From contig CM077115.1 of assembly GCA_039619475.1 (NCBI GenBank), positions 309,580,734-309,644,733 on the forward strand: a stretch of 64,000 bases of DNA, in the 5' to 3' direction. The position numbers and the translations under genes were made by a program. Source of the DNA: Icerya purchasi. Taxonomy: Eukaryota; Arthropoda; Insecta; Hemiptera; Monophlebidae. Positions 36,160 through 47,290 of this stretch are shown here, one piece after another (position 1 is the stretch's first letter; each line of letters begins with the position of its first letter). The notes under the pieces were generated by a model, which was not told where the DNA came from, did no database searches, and saw only the letters and a list, made by a program, of their open reading frames with translations.

Positions 36160-36480
36160 TTTTCCGATTTTCCTGGTCTCAGTCGCTTCGTCATTTCCTT
36201 CATAACGCGTCTTCGTTTCAACCATAATTGTCTGCCTTCGTCTCTTTTTCGTTTTTGTCTATTGTTTCTTCTCCACTTTGTGTTTTTCATCCCTTGGATG
36301 AGGACTGTGTTTGTGATGCGGATCTTGAATGTTTTCTTCTGGTGCAGGAACGTTTCCTTCTGTACACTAAGCTCTTACATCTTGAACTGCCTACTCCTTT
36401 TTGTGATTCCTACATACTTTCCTTTCCTTCACAACAGACGTTGTTCGAGTTTTAGCGGAGTTTATTTTTTCTATTTCTCT
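36160..36480 (+). mobile_element. Diverged LINE 3'-end fragment
   Basis: The + strand reads CVCDADLECFLLVQERFLLY followed by a LELPTPFCDSYILSFPS block. This is the counterpart of CICDSNHILFEC...NERFLLYA...LGLPIPF...YILSFP in the 9765-10690 copy. It is more diverged than the other copies, so probably a different subfamily. Confidence 0.65.
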
Positions 36481-36900
36481 ATATATTAAAATCTAATCCT
36501 ATTGTTCGTAGTTCCTGGATGATGGGTCAGTGCCCTTGGTTGGCGTTCCCAAAAAGTTCCGCATCCAATTCGCTTTCAAGTTTACTCAGCCTAAACTAAC
36601 AATTGGGGGTACTAGGGAAATACAGAAATTCGGGAAGGTAAAAGCGGCCGAAAAAAAGGAACCGGCCCCAATATTCTCTTCAGATCCCTGTTAGGGACCC
36701 TTAAATACATTATGAAAAGCTTAATTTCACAATCCCTGATACCTTATCAAGAGTGTGATACTTACTTTACTTACTTAATCGACTAAAAGTGATCGATACT
36801 AATGAAAACGCGACGGTAATAGTTTATTAGTTCATTTAGAACGAAAAGACGAGAAAAACAATATATCATCAAGGCATTTAACGTGAAAATGTTTTTGCAG
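36481..36900. other. Intronic, non-coding; end of intron 2
   Basis: It contains the inverted short motif at 36725-36780 and ends in the acceptor TTTTTGCAG. No gene was seen. Confidence 0.45.
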
Positions 36901-37236
36901 ATAATAACATCCGGTGGTAGAGTACTAATTCACTGCGTGGCTGGAGCTAGTCGATCGGTGTCCTTGTGCTTAGCGTATCTGATGAAATACCATCAGATGA
37001 CGCTGAAAGCAGCCTACTCAACGCTGAAACAGCTGAGGCCATGTATAAGGCCGAGCAGTGAATTTTTCGCTCAACTGATAGAATTCGAACGGCAACTACG
37101 TCACAGCAACAGCGTGTCTATAGTGTACGACGATTTTCAGAAGAAATACATTCCGGATGTGTACAGAATTAAGCTGCCTGGAATGTACCGGTGTTTGGTA
37201 AATTCCTGTCAGAAAAGAAACTGCGGAATGCATTGA
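36901..37236 (+). CDS. Dual-specificity phosphatase, last exon with active site
   Basis: The exon starts after TTTTTGCAG and is in phase 0 with exon 2 (IIHR + IITSGG). It encodes the signature IHCVAGASRS (Cys142 nucleophile, Arg148 phosphate binder), then LCLAYLMKYHQMTLKAAY, the PCIRPSSEFFAQLIEFERQL helix block and a C-terminus with IPDVYRIKLPGMYRC, similar to 'IPDVYEKE.R.L' at the end of DUSP14. The stop is at 37234-37236. The family dephosphorylates Ser/Thr and Tyr in MAP kinases or related proteins, usually in the cytosol; this one lacks a rhodanese/MAPK-binding domain, so it is an atypical DUSP. All catalytic residues are present. The gene converges with the reductase gene ending at 41122. 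Confidence 0.93.
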   Translation: MITSGGRVLIHCVAGASRSVSLCLAYLMKYHQMTLKAAYSTLKQLRPCIRPSSEFFAQLIEFERQLRHSNSVSIVYDDFQKKYIPDVYRIKLPGMYRCLVNSCQKRNCGMH

Positions 37237-37331
37237 ACTTACCGCTTTATATTTGTATTTTCTATTATTCCTAATATGTGATGTACGTGCTTTATTTTGT
37301 ACGTAAATTTATGTTAAAAATATATGATAGA

Positions 37332-37364
<33 letters not shown>

Positions 37365-39586
37365 GATGTACAAAATTATTCGCCAAACAGGCGAAAAAAT
37401 TTATCAGTTTGTTAATTTTAATAGTGGTATTATAAATAGTCAACACTTATCGAGCTGTTCTAAAAGGTTGTTTCGGTATCCGTAAAAAATAATATTTCGA
37501 GGGAACGCCAGAATTACTCAGATAGGAAAGGCATCGAAAATTATTTTAATATTATTATAAATCCTATAAAGTCAACTGCCTACAAATCTCAGTCCCCTCA
37601 CACAAAAAATTCAGCGGTTCTTCGTCGCAAAATGAGTTAATTACAATAATAAATGAAATTATGATGATGAGGAAATTTAGAACTGAATAAATCTTAAACA
37701 TATTAAAAAGAGAAATGAGTGGAATGGTCAGACGGTGAGAGTTAGGCGCTGGGGGGAAAAAATTACACTGCAATTGCTGCTCCTTCTGCCAAAGTGGTTG
37801 CAATAATGTTTTCATAATCAACTTCTACGGCTGCTGTAGAAAGAAGAACGATAACATTTAATATCTTTTCCGTATCGGCGCTTTTTATTTAAGTTTTAAT
37901 TATTTTTAATCTTAAAAATGAGAAACCGTCGCCGCGTCAGTTGAAAATTACGTTAAAGAGGTTAAAAAAATTAGTTGCGAAAGTGTACGCCATTTTTAAT
38001 TACAAAATTTTCGAATTCAACAATTTCCTTATATGTATTTCTCGGTTTCAGCTTTTATCCCTTTATTGTCATCTTTTTGTTTCAATTTTTCGCCGATTAC
38101 GTTTAACCATGTCACTTTGTTAAATTTTTAATTTTTTGCCTTTGTAGTGGAAAAAAATTGAAATTCAAAAACGTCACTCAGTCGCAAAAAAATGTCACTA
38201 TAATTTCTCAATCTTCTGTTAAGATTAGTGTGGACAGTCAACGTTAGAACGTATTGGGTAGCGTCATTTTCTTTTTGTCTCCATGTTGATCGTACGTCGT
38301 TTCCTATCTGTTTAACATGATTTTGTTTCAGCTTTCCGCTTGGTATTATTTTTCTTTCCACGAAAAAAGCAAACTGTTCCGAATTTTTACAGTATAAGAA
38401 TTTTATTACTAATGGAATGATTTTTTAAGCGTGATGCAATTTGAATCGAGTTAGAACCAACCCGCTGCAAATATTTAATGAACAAATGGAAGCTCTCGGA
38501 ATCGGAACTGTGTAGCTGCGGCGAGATTCAAACGATGCCGCACTCTGTTAACTTGTGTGAAGTATACAGTTTCAGTAATAGGAAAGCGCAGTAGAATGGC
38601 TGACAAGTGTTCATTTATAAATAGACGACGATATTTCGTAATTTTGTAATTTTGTAATTTTGTATTTTTAATCTATATTTAACTTTGATAAATTGATACG
38701 GTAATAATAATCTGCAGTATAAAAAAAAAAAAGAAAAGAAGAAGCAAACTTAACATATTACTTTTCTGTTTATAAATCCAGTGAGAGGAATTTAACAATA
38801 TTTAAGAAACGTCAGTTTGTTATTACGTCGCAGTGCGGGGCATAGAAAAATTGACTATTCTGTATACATTTTATATGAATAACACGTGGTTTTCGAGCAC
38901 TGACGCGTTTGTAATTTTTTTTTTTCCCCCTATTTCGGTCGTTGTTCAGCAGTTGGACTTGATGGTTTCGAAACTCTAAATGTATTGTTCCGCTTCCCTT
39001 GGCAGGGTAGTGCAGGCCAAATAAAGGCACTTAAATACGTTTGCGAATGATCTGTTACTTTAATATAACTGAAATTAGAAATTTCATTTGCTCTTTTATA
39101 AATTTTAAGTACGTTTAGGCACTATCTAGCGGAACCTACGGAATACTTTTATTTAAACCAACTAGATAGCTCTCTGAAGTCAGTTACTACAATGAAACAA
39201 ATTTAAAATTTACACACCGACTATAAAAATGAACAGTCATTCATAAAGGACAAAAGCCTGCGATGTTTTACGATTTATTTTTTTTGTTAAATATTTTTTT
39301 TTTTTTTTTGCGTAATATTAGTCCTCTTCTCACATTCCTTTAAAATGATTTCGCTCATGACGGAACTCGAAGCATCGTACTTTTCTATACGTCTAGTAAT
39401 ATGAAATATCTTTATTATTATTATTATTATTATTATCGACAGTTCTGTTAATTAATTTCATTACTGCGTACTTCGTTACTGATGGTAATTAAATTTGGTC
39501 CCAGTTTCTTTTACTTTCATTATTATTCTTATTACTATTATTATTATTCAAGTCTATTTATTATTACCACTTTTATGCAGATGAAT
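37237..39586. other. Intergenic, non-coding
   Basis: A 25-base A run near 37339-37363 lies about 100 bp past the phosphatase stop. Short ATTTTGTA tandem units lie near 38638-38670 and an ATT microsatellite at 39414-39437. No gene was seen. Confidence 0.5.
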
Positions 39587-39767
39587 AAACGTAAACAGTT
39601 TATTAAACAATATAAAACCTTTATTTAACAGAAATTATTTTTAAAATTAAAAATTAAAATGTGCCAAATAAAAATAATTTCTGTTAAATAAAGGTTTTAT
39701 ATTGTTTAATAAAGTGTTAATACAGAAATGAATGAAAATAATTTTAACCTAAAACGTAAACAGGTTA
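39587..39767. repeat. Perfect 45-bp foldback inside a 12-bp direct repeat
   Basis: Arms 39599-39643 and 39669-39713 are perfect reverse complements (45/45) around a 25-base loop. The 12-mer AAACGTAAACAG occurs just outside at 39587-39598 and again at 39756-39767, as a target duplication would. It may be a small foldback element or the remains of one next to the following LINE. Confidence 0.9.
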
Positions 39768-39769
39768 AA

Positions 39770-40990
39770 ATGTTAACGTTAAATATTCGCAGTCTCCGAA
39801 AGCACTATAATGATCTCTATTCATTTTATTAGACAATAACGAGATTGCATATGATATAATTATTTTAACTGAATTTGGATCTACATGTATTGACGAGGTT
39901 TCCAGATACAATATCCCCGGATATAAAATATTTTTTCAATGTAAAGATGAAAATAGATCAGGAGGAGCAGCCATTTATGTATCTGAGGACATCAAATGTT
40001 ACCGCAAGATGAGTGTGAATGCAGTGTCTGTATATCTATACAAATACAAAACAGGATCAGTTTATCTATAACAGGAATATATCGATTCTGTAATAGCTCA
40101 CGTTCAGATTTCTTATTTGAGCTCGAAAATATTGTTGATAAACAAGAAACACTAGCAGTTATAACTCTGGAAGCATTAATATAAATCTATTTGAGGAACA
40201 CAACAGTAGCAATTACTTAAATGTTATGTAAGCAGACCAAGACCGTGTCCACAGGGGGCGGGGGGGGTCCCCACCATGAGAACAGAAATAGTTATTACGA
40301 ATACACAAAAATCTGAAAAAAATCACAAATTTAAAATAAATATTGATGTTTTTTTAGGGTGTTCTTACTTACCTTTAAATGAAAAAAGAAAAAATATGCT
40401 CCATATTTTTAGGTACTTCATTAATCTCTTAAGGAAAATTCTTTTTATTACGAGTATAATTAATAACATATGTGTAATTTTTATTAATGTTCATATACGG
40501 GGTAATTCATCTATATTATTAATATATAAATCAAAATTATGGAAATTATTAATAGTACGAATATTAGTGAAAAATGTATTGTTATTTATAAAATAAATAT
40601 GCGAAGAAAATTTTCAAACGCCCCCTTTCCAAAATTCCAAGCACGGGCCTGATGCAGACGGGTTTACTAGTATGGTAAATGAATCGATAATATTTACGAC
40701 ACGATAGTAATTATTCTTCCTGTCTAGACCATATGTTTATTCGAGGTATGAATTGTAATATTTTACAAGATAGAGTAAAATAAGGTGTAAACTTGTAGAT
40801 GTTGACTTCTCTGATCATATGTACATTCTTATCGCCTTTATATTACGGAAAGTTTACAGCTGATGATTGCTATTACTTAAATAAAAAATTATTCCAAGAG
40901 AAATTAGTTGAATTAGATATTTCTTGTATTGACACTAGTTTAGCCACAATAAACGAAAACATTAAACAAACTCAATATTACAAATAATTG
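39770..40990 (+). mobile_element. LINE AP-endonuclease fragment (CR1/L2-like), interrupted
   Basis: The + strand reads LTLNIRSLRKHYNDLYSF, YDIIILTEFGS (catalytic Glu), YNIPGYKIFF and NRSGGAAIYVSED in 39775-40000. After a 412-bp insertion it resumes with DGFTSMVNE and SSCLDHMFIRGMN (SCIDHIFVR block). The RT is absent. Stops and frameshifts are present (for example near 40070 and 40780). The motif wording fits L2/CR1-type endonucleases. Confidence 0.8.
40240..40651. mobile_element. Non-autonomous hAT-type insertion
   Basis: The element starts CAAGACCGTGTCC and ends GCACGGGCCTG, an imperfect terminal inverted repeat. The flanking 8-mers AAGCAGAC (40232-40239) and ATGCAGAC (40652-40659) differ at one base. 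Removing it rejoins the endonuclease frame of the LINE at 39770-40990. The internal 106-codon open frame (40276-40596) shows no transposase similarity. Confidence 0.78.
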
Positions 40991-41121
40991 TATATTAACA
41001 TATTTCAATACAAACAACCTAATTTATTCTCCACATGATTATTCAGCGAATTAATTATTTCTTTATTTCTTAAAAATTAACGATATATATACATATATTA
41101 AATACGTCGTCCTTAAAATAA

Positions 41122-41237
41122 TTACAGTTCGTACGGCATTTCTGTTCCTTCTAAAACAGCCAGAATATTTTTTGCTGCAACTTCATATGTGCTATTCCTA
41201 GCTCGATGTACATTGCCAGCTACATGCGGCACGATAA
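41122..41237 (-). CDS. GRHPR: Glyoxylate/hydroxypyruvate reductase, last exon
   Basis: Acceptor TTTTCACAG| is followed by 116 nt ending in TAA (41124-41122). It encodes VIVPHVAGNVHRARNS, TYEVAAKNILAVLEG and TEMPYEL. The His of VPHVAG is the catalytic acid/base of the 2-hydroxyacid dehydrogenases (equivalent to VILPHIGSA in human GRHPR), and 'AA.NILA.L.G..MP.EL' is the standard GRHPR C-terminus. Phase 1 of exon 49938-50063 fits (G + TT = Val). Confidence 0.93.
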
Positions 41238-42350
41238 CTGTGAAAATACAGCGTATATAGTTTAATATCCACCACTTATGCACTAATAAATGTAGAATAT
41301 GTTATACTTGGAATTTTTACGGTGTACTGCATAACGTTTTCCTCCATCCCTGTTTAAGATTTATTCCCGGAAGTGTTTTAATGTGATTTATTCTTTTCAC
41401 TGAATTGGCATAACTGGAAATCGATTTTTTTAGACAATTTAAGTAACTAGAAAACAAATGAACTGAAGAAAAAAAGTATTAGTTCTAATCCAATTGCTTA
41501 ATTTTTTGTCTTTTCTTCAGCGTTAACGACGATAAGTGTGAGAGTAACTTATTTATATTATTCTATTTGTCTGGCAAAGATAGAGTTCTTTATTTATCTG
41601 TTCTGTTTCACAGGCCGCACCAATGAATTTGAAGCTCATGAAATATAAGTCAACATATTTTATTAAACATTTAACTATCTAGAATATATGTATTAGTTCT
41701 ATCATCCGTTCTGCACGTCTGATTGTTGAGTACATTTATCCATTTTTACATTCGACTATCTTAAATTTCCGAATTTCTACAGAAGATTAGATGGTTATAA
41801 GTTGTACAGCATATCCGTATTATTCAAAATACTGCTTTAATTTTTATGTTACATTATTATTAATTCACTTTTAATATATTCTAATAGGCTCTCATTATTG
41901 TACTATTATCAGTGTAAGGGTTTGATCATGAGATACAATACAAGACGAGTATTTCTGATAACTTTGTTATAAAACATACTTATGCAGCAGTTAATAAACA
42001 GGCGGCGAGGTTTAGTTTATCTAATAGAAATGAGTTAACAACATGGCGTGGCAATCGCTTCGTACTGTTACTCATTGCTATGACCAAAAATTAGTTGGAA
42101 GAAACCCTTTCGGGTCACGATTTAAATCACTCCTTCGATATCAATACCAAAGTCCTACTATCAATATTATAATCCTCAGCATATCCCGCTATTTTTGTTA
42201 GGGATACCTCACTCCTTCGCACCACTTTTTGCCAAAAAATTTATTTCAATTTACTGATTACATGTAATAAGTGTAAAGTTGAAAAATATAATAAAAGTAT
42301 ACAGAATTGTCTGTTTTATATGAGAATGGGAAATTTAAATTATGTATTCA
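41238..42350. other. Intronic, non-coding
   Basis: First part of the 8.7-kb final intron of the reductase gene. No gene or transposon was recognised. Confidence 0.45.
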
Positions 42351-42353
42351 TAT

Positions 42354-42640
42354 TTACATACTTGACACGTAAGGGAAAAATGAATTAATGGTATATACAA
42401 ATTTCAGCCTTTTTGCCGTGTAGCTTATAAATTCGTTTATTACTCGATGGTAGAATTTGTCTAAATCACTTCTTAAGTTTTGCAGTCGTCCTTTTTCAAT
42501 TGAAATCATCCCCTCAATGGAAGCATTACTGGATGGAATTGTTAATGTTAATGGAGCTAATTTTCGGATTTCCGGAAATACTTGCTGCACCATTTTTGAA
42601 ACAGAGTTTTTCACTAATTCATATAGCGGCATGTTTTATC
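42354..42640 (-). mobile_element. hAT transposase C-terminus relic
   Basis: The 92-codon frame reads FPEIRKLAPLTLTIPSSNAS, then IEGMISIEKGRLQNL, then FYHRVINEF and RLKFVYT. This is the hAT dimerisation domain order ('L.LTLP.S.AS.ER...L..MSIEK..L......FYDRVI..F....RR.DF.Y') with the central 'SFS.LK.IKT.LR....RL' part missing. It is a short dead fragment. Confidence 0.75.
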
Positions 42641-43479
42641 ATGCTCACTGTAAAAAGTTGTTAATTCTACTTTCAATCAAATGGTGTCAGTATGTAGGGA
42701 GATTCGTTCAGTTTGTTAATTAAGCTAGACGAGAATTTCAGTTTATATAAACAAAATTGATTGACGTTTAGAAATTCAAAAAATTCATTGTCTGTTATTT
42801 GATTAAAACAAAAATTAAGCTGACTAGATATTGTATCGGTAATTTCAAAGAAAACAGTCTCCTATACATATTATCAGCATTATCCTAATTCTCCACTGGG
42901 GTTGTCTGTTTAATTTTATATCGGGAAAATCATATTTTGACCTATACCTTCCCAGTGAGCATCAAAATTACTTCTACCGGAATTAAATACACTTTGTCAG
43001 TTTATTTACCCTTAGTAATTTATATCTAAATTTTTTGTTCGTTATACAAGGTAACCTGTTTGTTGGCATGTGCAAAAATTCTGGAAAATATTATTGATAA
43101 AAAATTATTATAATATTAGACCAAAATATTCTAAAACCCCGGGCCTGGACTATATCGGGTCGGTAAAGATTCCTCGATGAAAATTTAAATAACCTAATCC
43201 TATGCAAAAGTAGGTAGAACTTTTTCTTTTTTTTTTTTGTTTCGTACAACGAACCGTGCAGTAAGTGTTCTAGTGAGATCATTGATGCAGCAAAAATTTT
43301 GGAATTTTTAGGTAATAATTTATTTTGGGCCCTTATTTTGAAAAATGTTATAAAGGAAGTATAAAAGGTTTATGTGTAATATAAAAAACTAAACAATTTA
43401 AACAATAATTTAATGTAAAATTTTAACACATAAAATATATATTCAAAAATATAAAAATAACATATAAATATATTCTTCT
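42641..43479. other. Intronic, non-coding
   Basis: AT-rich, nothing recognised. Confidence 0.45.
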
Positions 43480-44100
43480 TCTTCTCGTGCCACCCGATTC
43501 GGGTATTGCTTAATCATCATGTATGGATTGGATTATCTGCTGGAATTGATTTCGGTCTTTTGCTATTCTGACTAGATCTTCTGTTTTATCTTTTCCTTTT
43601 TCACTTTCATGATGATATTTCTTGGGATGATACTGCAGTGGTTTCCCGTTGCCTTCTGCAAGATTTTCTGTCGGGGTTTACTCCCCTAGCCGAAAAGACC
43701 CCGTTTTAGGGCGCGGGATACTCGCCTACTCGCTCTAGATTGATGTTCACCAATCCGACTGGGGCACATACGTCTCGAGCGAGTTGCTGATAGTCTGCTG
43801 TTATAATTGCAGTAAAAAACTTAACGGTATTTATTGGCAGGCAAACCTTCGGCAAGTGAACCTCCCTCCGTTTTCCCATCAACAATATAATGTGAGTTCT
43901 GATTTAGCTTTCCTGATCAGCGCCTAGCCCGCCGAACAGAAAATTACCACCCTGCACGATGTGGACGTACAGAACTCACATGGTTGTTGTTTCGTTTCTC
44001 CGTCGGCGGGACTAGCACCATATGACGGTCGAGTGACTACTTACTAGAGAAGGTAACTCTAGTTACAACAACCTGTGCCCCGCAGGGCATATAAATATAT
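43480..44100. other. GC-richer block of unknown nature
   Basis: About 600 bp stands out from the AT-rich surroundings. It contains CCCGATTCGGGT, AAAAGACCCCGTTTTAGGGCGC and GTGCCCCGCAGGGCAT, and a GTGAGTTCTGATTT/ACAGAACTCACAT inverted pair (43881-43894 and 43970-43982). There is no open frame with a known domain and no tRNA cloverleaf. It is probably a piece of an interspersed repeat. Confidence 0.4.
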
Positions 44101-44204
44101 ATTGCGAATTAAATATAAAATTTAATTCTTCACCCTTTCATGTAAGAAAAATTATTAATTACATCATCAGGTTACACCATTTTAGCGCATTTTCATTCGA
44201 TATG

Positions 44205-45010
44205 TTTTTTTTTTCCCCTAAATTTATATGGTCCATGTGCTGTGTGTAATTACCAGGATTATTACAGCACATGGATCAATGCAGGATCAGAAGTGTTTTA
44301 ATAGGTTAGCCGCTCTAATATGGTTTAGCATATCCTGGACCTGTTTTGGTTCGTTTAACAACGTAACCGATGGTAAGTTGGAGGTGCCTGCAGGCAGGCA
44401 ATGTTCCAGAACGTGTTCAGCGGTTGGTGAAATTGGGGAATTGCATATGGAACAGGCAGAGGGAGGAGATGTTCCTTCCAGCAAATAGTTGTGGGATATT
44501 GCTGTGTGCCCTATGCGGAGTCTAGTTAATGCTGCAAACTCTATGCGGGACATGGATATCGGTGGCCACCAAGGCTCAGTGCTCACCTTAATGGATCGCA
44601 GCCATGATGTGTGAGCCGACCTCATAATTTCCCATGTCTCTGCCTTATGTTGCTGAAAAAAGGATGGCCCCAGCTGAGGCAGAGGGGCACCTTCGGGCAT
44701 TGGACTATATATTGCTGCCTTAGCAGCCAAGTTCACACGCTCATTCCCCGGCACACCGGTATGACCCGGGACCCACAAGAATGTTACCTGTGAGCCAGCC
44801 CGGAAAAACACGTTAATGATTCGCTTTATTTTTCGAGATAATGTGTGTGAGGTTTTAGGTGTCTGGAGTGTCCTAATCCATTGCAAGGAATCTGTGATTA
44901 GAAATGCATTTCGACGTTGGGGGTAAGACTGCGGATATTCTCTCAAGCAGAAGAAAATACCATACAGCTCCCCCTCCGGCATGGTTAACGTTGCACAAGA
45001 TAACTTAATT
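44205..45010 (-). mobile_element. 5'-truncated LINE with open RNase H frame
   Basis: The 231-codon open frame (44982-44287), extended upstream by CATLT, reads MPEGELYGIFFCLREY (Glu), AFLITDSLQWIRTL (Asp), FLWVPGHTGVPGNERVNLAAKA (His; last Asp replaced by Asn), TEPWWPP and RLRIGHTAISHNYLL, ending CSICNSPISPTAEHVLEHC. The YTDG start is missing. The 3' UTR contains a short inverted pair CCATGTGCTGT/ACAGCACATGG and ends in the T run at about 44204-44215 (poly(A) on this strand). It is the same family as 54544-54716 and 23745-24970. Confidence 0.9.
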
Positions 45011-45413
45011 TATTCTACAATGAATGAGGCTTTTTTGTAATCTTTTAGAATTTTTAATATCCTGAATATTTGGTCAGTAGATGCTGCACAGTCATACTGA
45101 TAAAATGTCCGTAGATAAGTTTGTCGTAGCCGGTATTATTGAGTTATTAAATATAAAAATTCGATGTTTGGAGGTAAATAAAAGAAAATAAATTTTTGGG
45201 TGATTTTTTCGCTCATTTGACATATTTGACATTTTAATTAAATTTTTCGGTTTTTATATTATTTTTTCTTTTTTTCTTTTTTTTTTTACCTTGTACCGGT
45301 ATGTATGTATTTATACCACAAAGAGCGATATTATAGAGACTAATTTTGGACCACTAGAGTACAACCCAATCTATCTATTGAGAGACTTGGACATGTAATG
45401 ATTCGTTTCTTTC

Positions 45414-46240
45414 TTACTTATTATGTCTAATGAAAAAGAAAGTTTGGTAATTAGAATCGCATCTCGTCACCATTTTTTTTTTTAGCCTCCTGGCTGGGTT
45501 TCCCGGCAAAGTGCTTTTATACGTTTTTCTAATGTTTGGGTTACAGTGATGTAATAATTTTATGGGTTTCTTCGACGAATGATATCCTTCGATCATTGTG
45601 CAAGGTTTCGTTAGATACATACTTTGGGGCTGCTGTCAACGTTCGCAAATCTTAGACTATTGTCGTATGCGCTGCAAGTTTGATCTGCTAACACTACCAT
45701 GCAGCTCAATTCCTTATTTCCATATCGGTGCGATATAGGTTAAATATATTTGCCTTTTTAACTTCAGACTTTCAGACTTAGTGGTGAGCAACGACTTAGT
45801 AGTGAATCTAACGTCCTGGGACGAACTATCATCTTCGTTCGCACATGTGCTGTATGAACCTGTTTGCATTACTGCTCGTTAAACCGGATACACCAATCTC
45901 TGGCCCATTCCTAAATCCTGTTTACTTGTTGCAGTACCGTCCACCACTTCGAATGATTGAATTAAATATGTAACAAATCATGATTGCAGCTTTTTTTGGG
46001 AGTTGCAATAAAACCACTCCCGTTAGTTTATCAGCACCCGGTGCATTTTTCTTAGGAGTACTTCTGAGACATCTGTATACCTCTTTTGGGAAAAATGGTT
46101 TGGTTAAAAAGCTCTGGTTTTTCAATCAGTTTATTACATATTTCGAAAACGATTCATTATAGCTGTATGAAGTAAAGGTATTTTGTAAGGAACCAACAAA
46201 AGCTTCTGCCTTTTGATAATCTGTTTTGGCTCACTCACTA
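45414..46240 (-). mobile_element. Jockey-like LINE relic with internal deletion
   Basis: The - strand reads FVGSLQNTFTSYSYNESF, FFPKEVYRCLRSTPKKNAPG and ADKLTGVVLLQLPKKA, the pre-RT and RT-start block of Jockey elements. It then jumps, without a FADD core, to IYLTYIAPIWKYGIELHGSV, the post-RT 'ILKPIWTYGIQLWG' motif, and a C-terminal part. Stops are frequent. Confidence 0.75.
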
Positions 46241-46329
46241 TTACTAAGTTTAATATTATACGGTGTATGTGTAGCTGCAAGTAATTTTTTATAGCTTTTT
46301 ATTTAACTCGCTTTGTCAGTCTGTCTGTC

Positions 46330-47290
46330 TATCAGCGGGGAATCTTGCGAACGATTTTTCACCTACTTTCCGGTGAATTAAAAAAGTGTCCTTTTGCAGA
46401 AGTGCTTGTTATAGATGAAAATACAATAATATGCAACATCCGGGTTTCCAACTTCAAAATTAGACCCTCGCGACGCTGAAATGAGGGGTATTTCGGAAAC
46501 GATTTTTCAACTACTTCCCGATGAATTGAAAAAATGTCCTTTTGCAGAAATTCTTGTTGTAGATGACAATGCAACATGTAAGCTTCTAACTTTAAAATTA
46601 GACCTTCGGGGCGCCGAAAGCTCAAAATTTTGGAAAAAAATATTTTTATTTTCGGGCATGTGATATATTGTTGTAAAGATCGTTATTTGTCGAGAACAAA
46701 GCCATATTTTATAAAACTTTCGAAGTTTACGAAAAGTTCAAAAAAGCGCAAGATCTAATATGTAGCTCCCTCTTTACGGCACGAGTCTTATAGCTAAAAA
46801 TTTTGTACAAGGTTGAAACTATGTACGCATGCACGTATATTTCTTTGGTTTGGAACATCTAGGTTGCCAACTTTAAAATTAGCCCCTCGGGGCTTCGAAA
46901 GTTCGAACTTTTAGAAAATAATATTTTTGTCCCGGGCATATGATATACTGTTGGAAAGAGCGCTATTTGTCGGGAGCAACCTCGTATTTCATTTTCTTAA
47001 CAAAACATTGAAAGTTTACTAAAAGTTTAAAAAAGCACAAAAAACGGCGTGTAGCCCCCGTTTGTGGCTCAGCTTTATAGCTAAAAATTTTGAACAAGGT
47101 TAGAAAAAATGCGCATTCTTGTGTATTTCTTTACTTTGGAACATTCGGGTTTCCAAATTTAAAACCAAATCCTTGGGGCGCCAAATTCTCGAAATAGGAT
47201 CAAGAAAATATATTATTTTTCGGTCATGTGATATATCAATGGAAAGTTCGCTATTAGTCAAACATTGTGTTTCATATGCTGAGAATTCCG
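46330..47290 (+). repeat. Tandem array, about 140-bp then about 285-bp periods
   Basis: The landmark AACTTTAAAATTAGACC(T/C)TCGGGGCGCC recurs at 46450, 46588, 46869 and 47155, spacings 138, 281 and 286. The longer units also share GGGCATGTGATATATTGTTG, a TTTACGAAAAGTTCAAAAAAGC-like block, TATAGCTAAAAATTTTG and GTATTTCTTT. Divergence between units is visible by eye. No coding region was seen. Confidence 0.88.

Noticed and set aside
40276..40596. 106-codon frame as a transposase
   Set aside because: Lies inside the 412-bp hAT-type insertion, but the translation is Ile/Asn-rich with no hAT motif; best taken as chance in AT-rich DNA.
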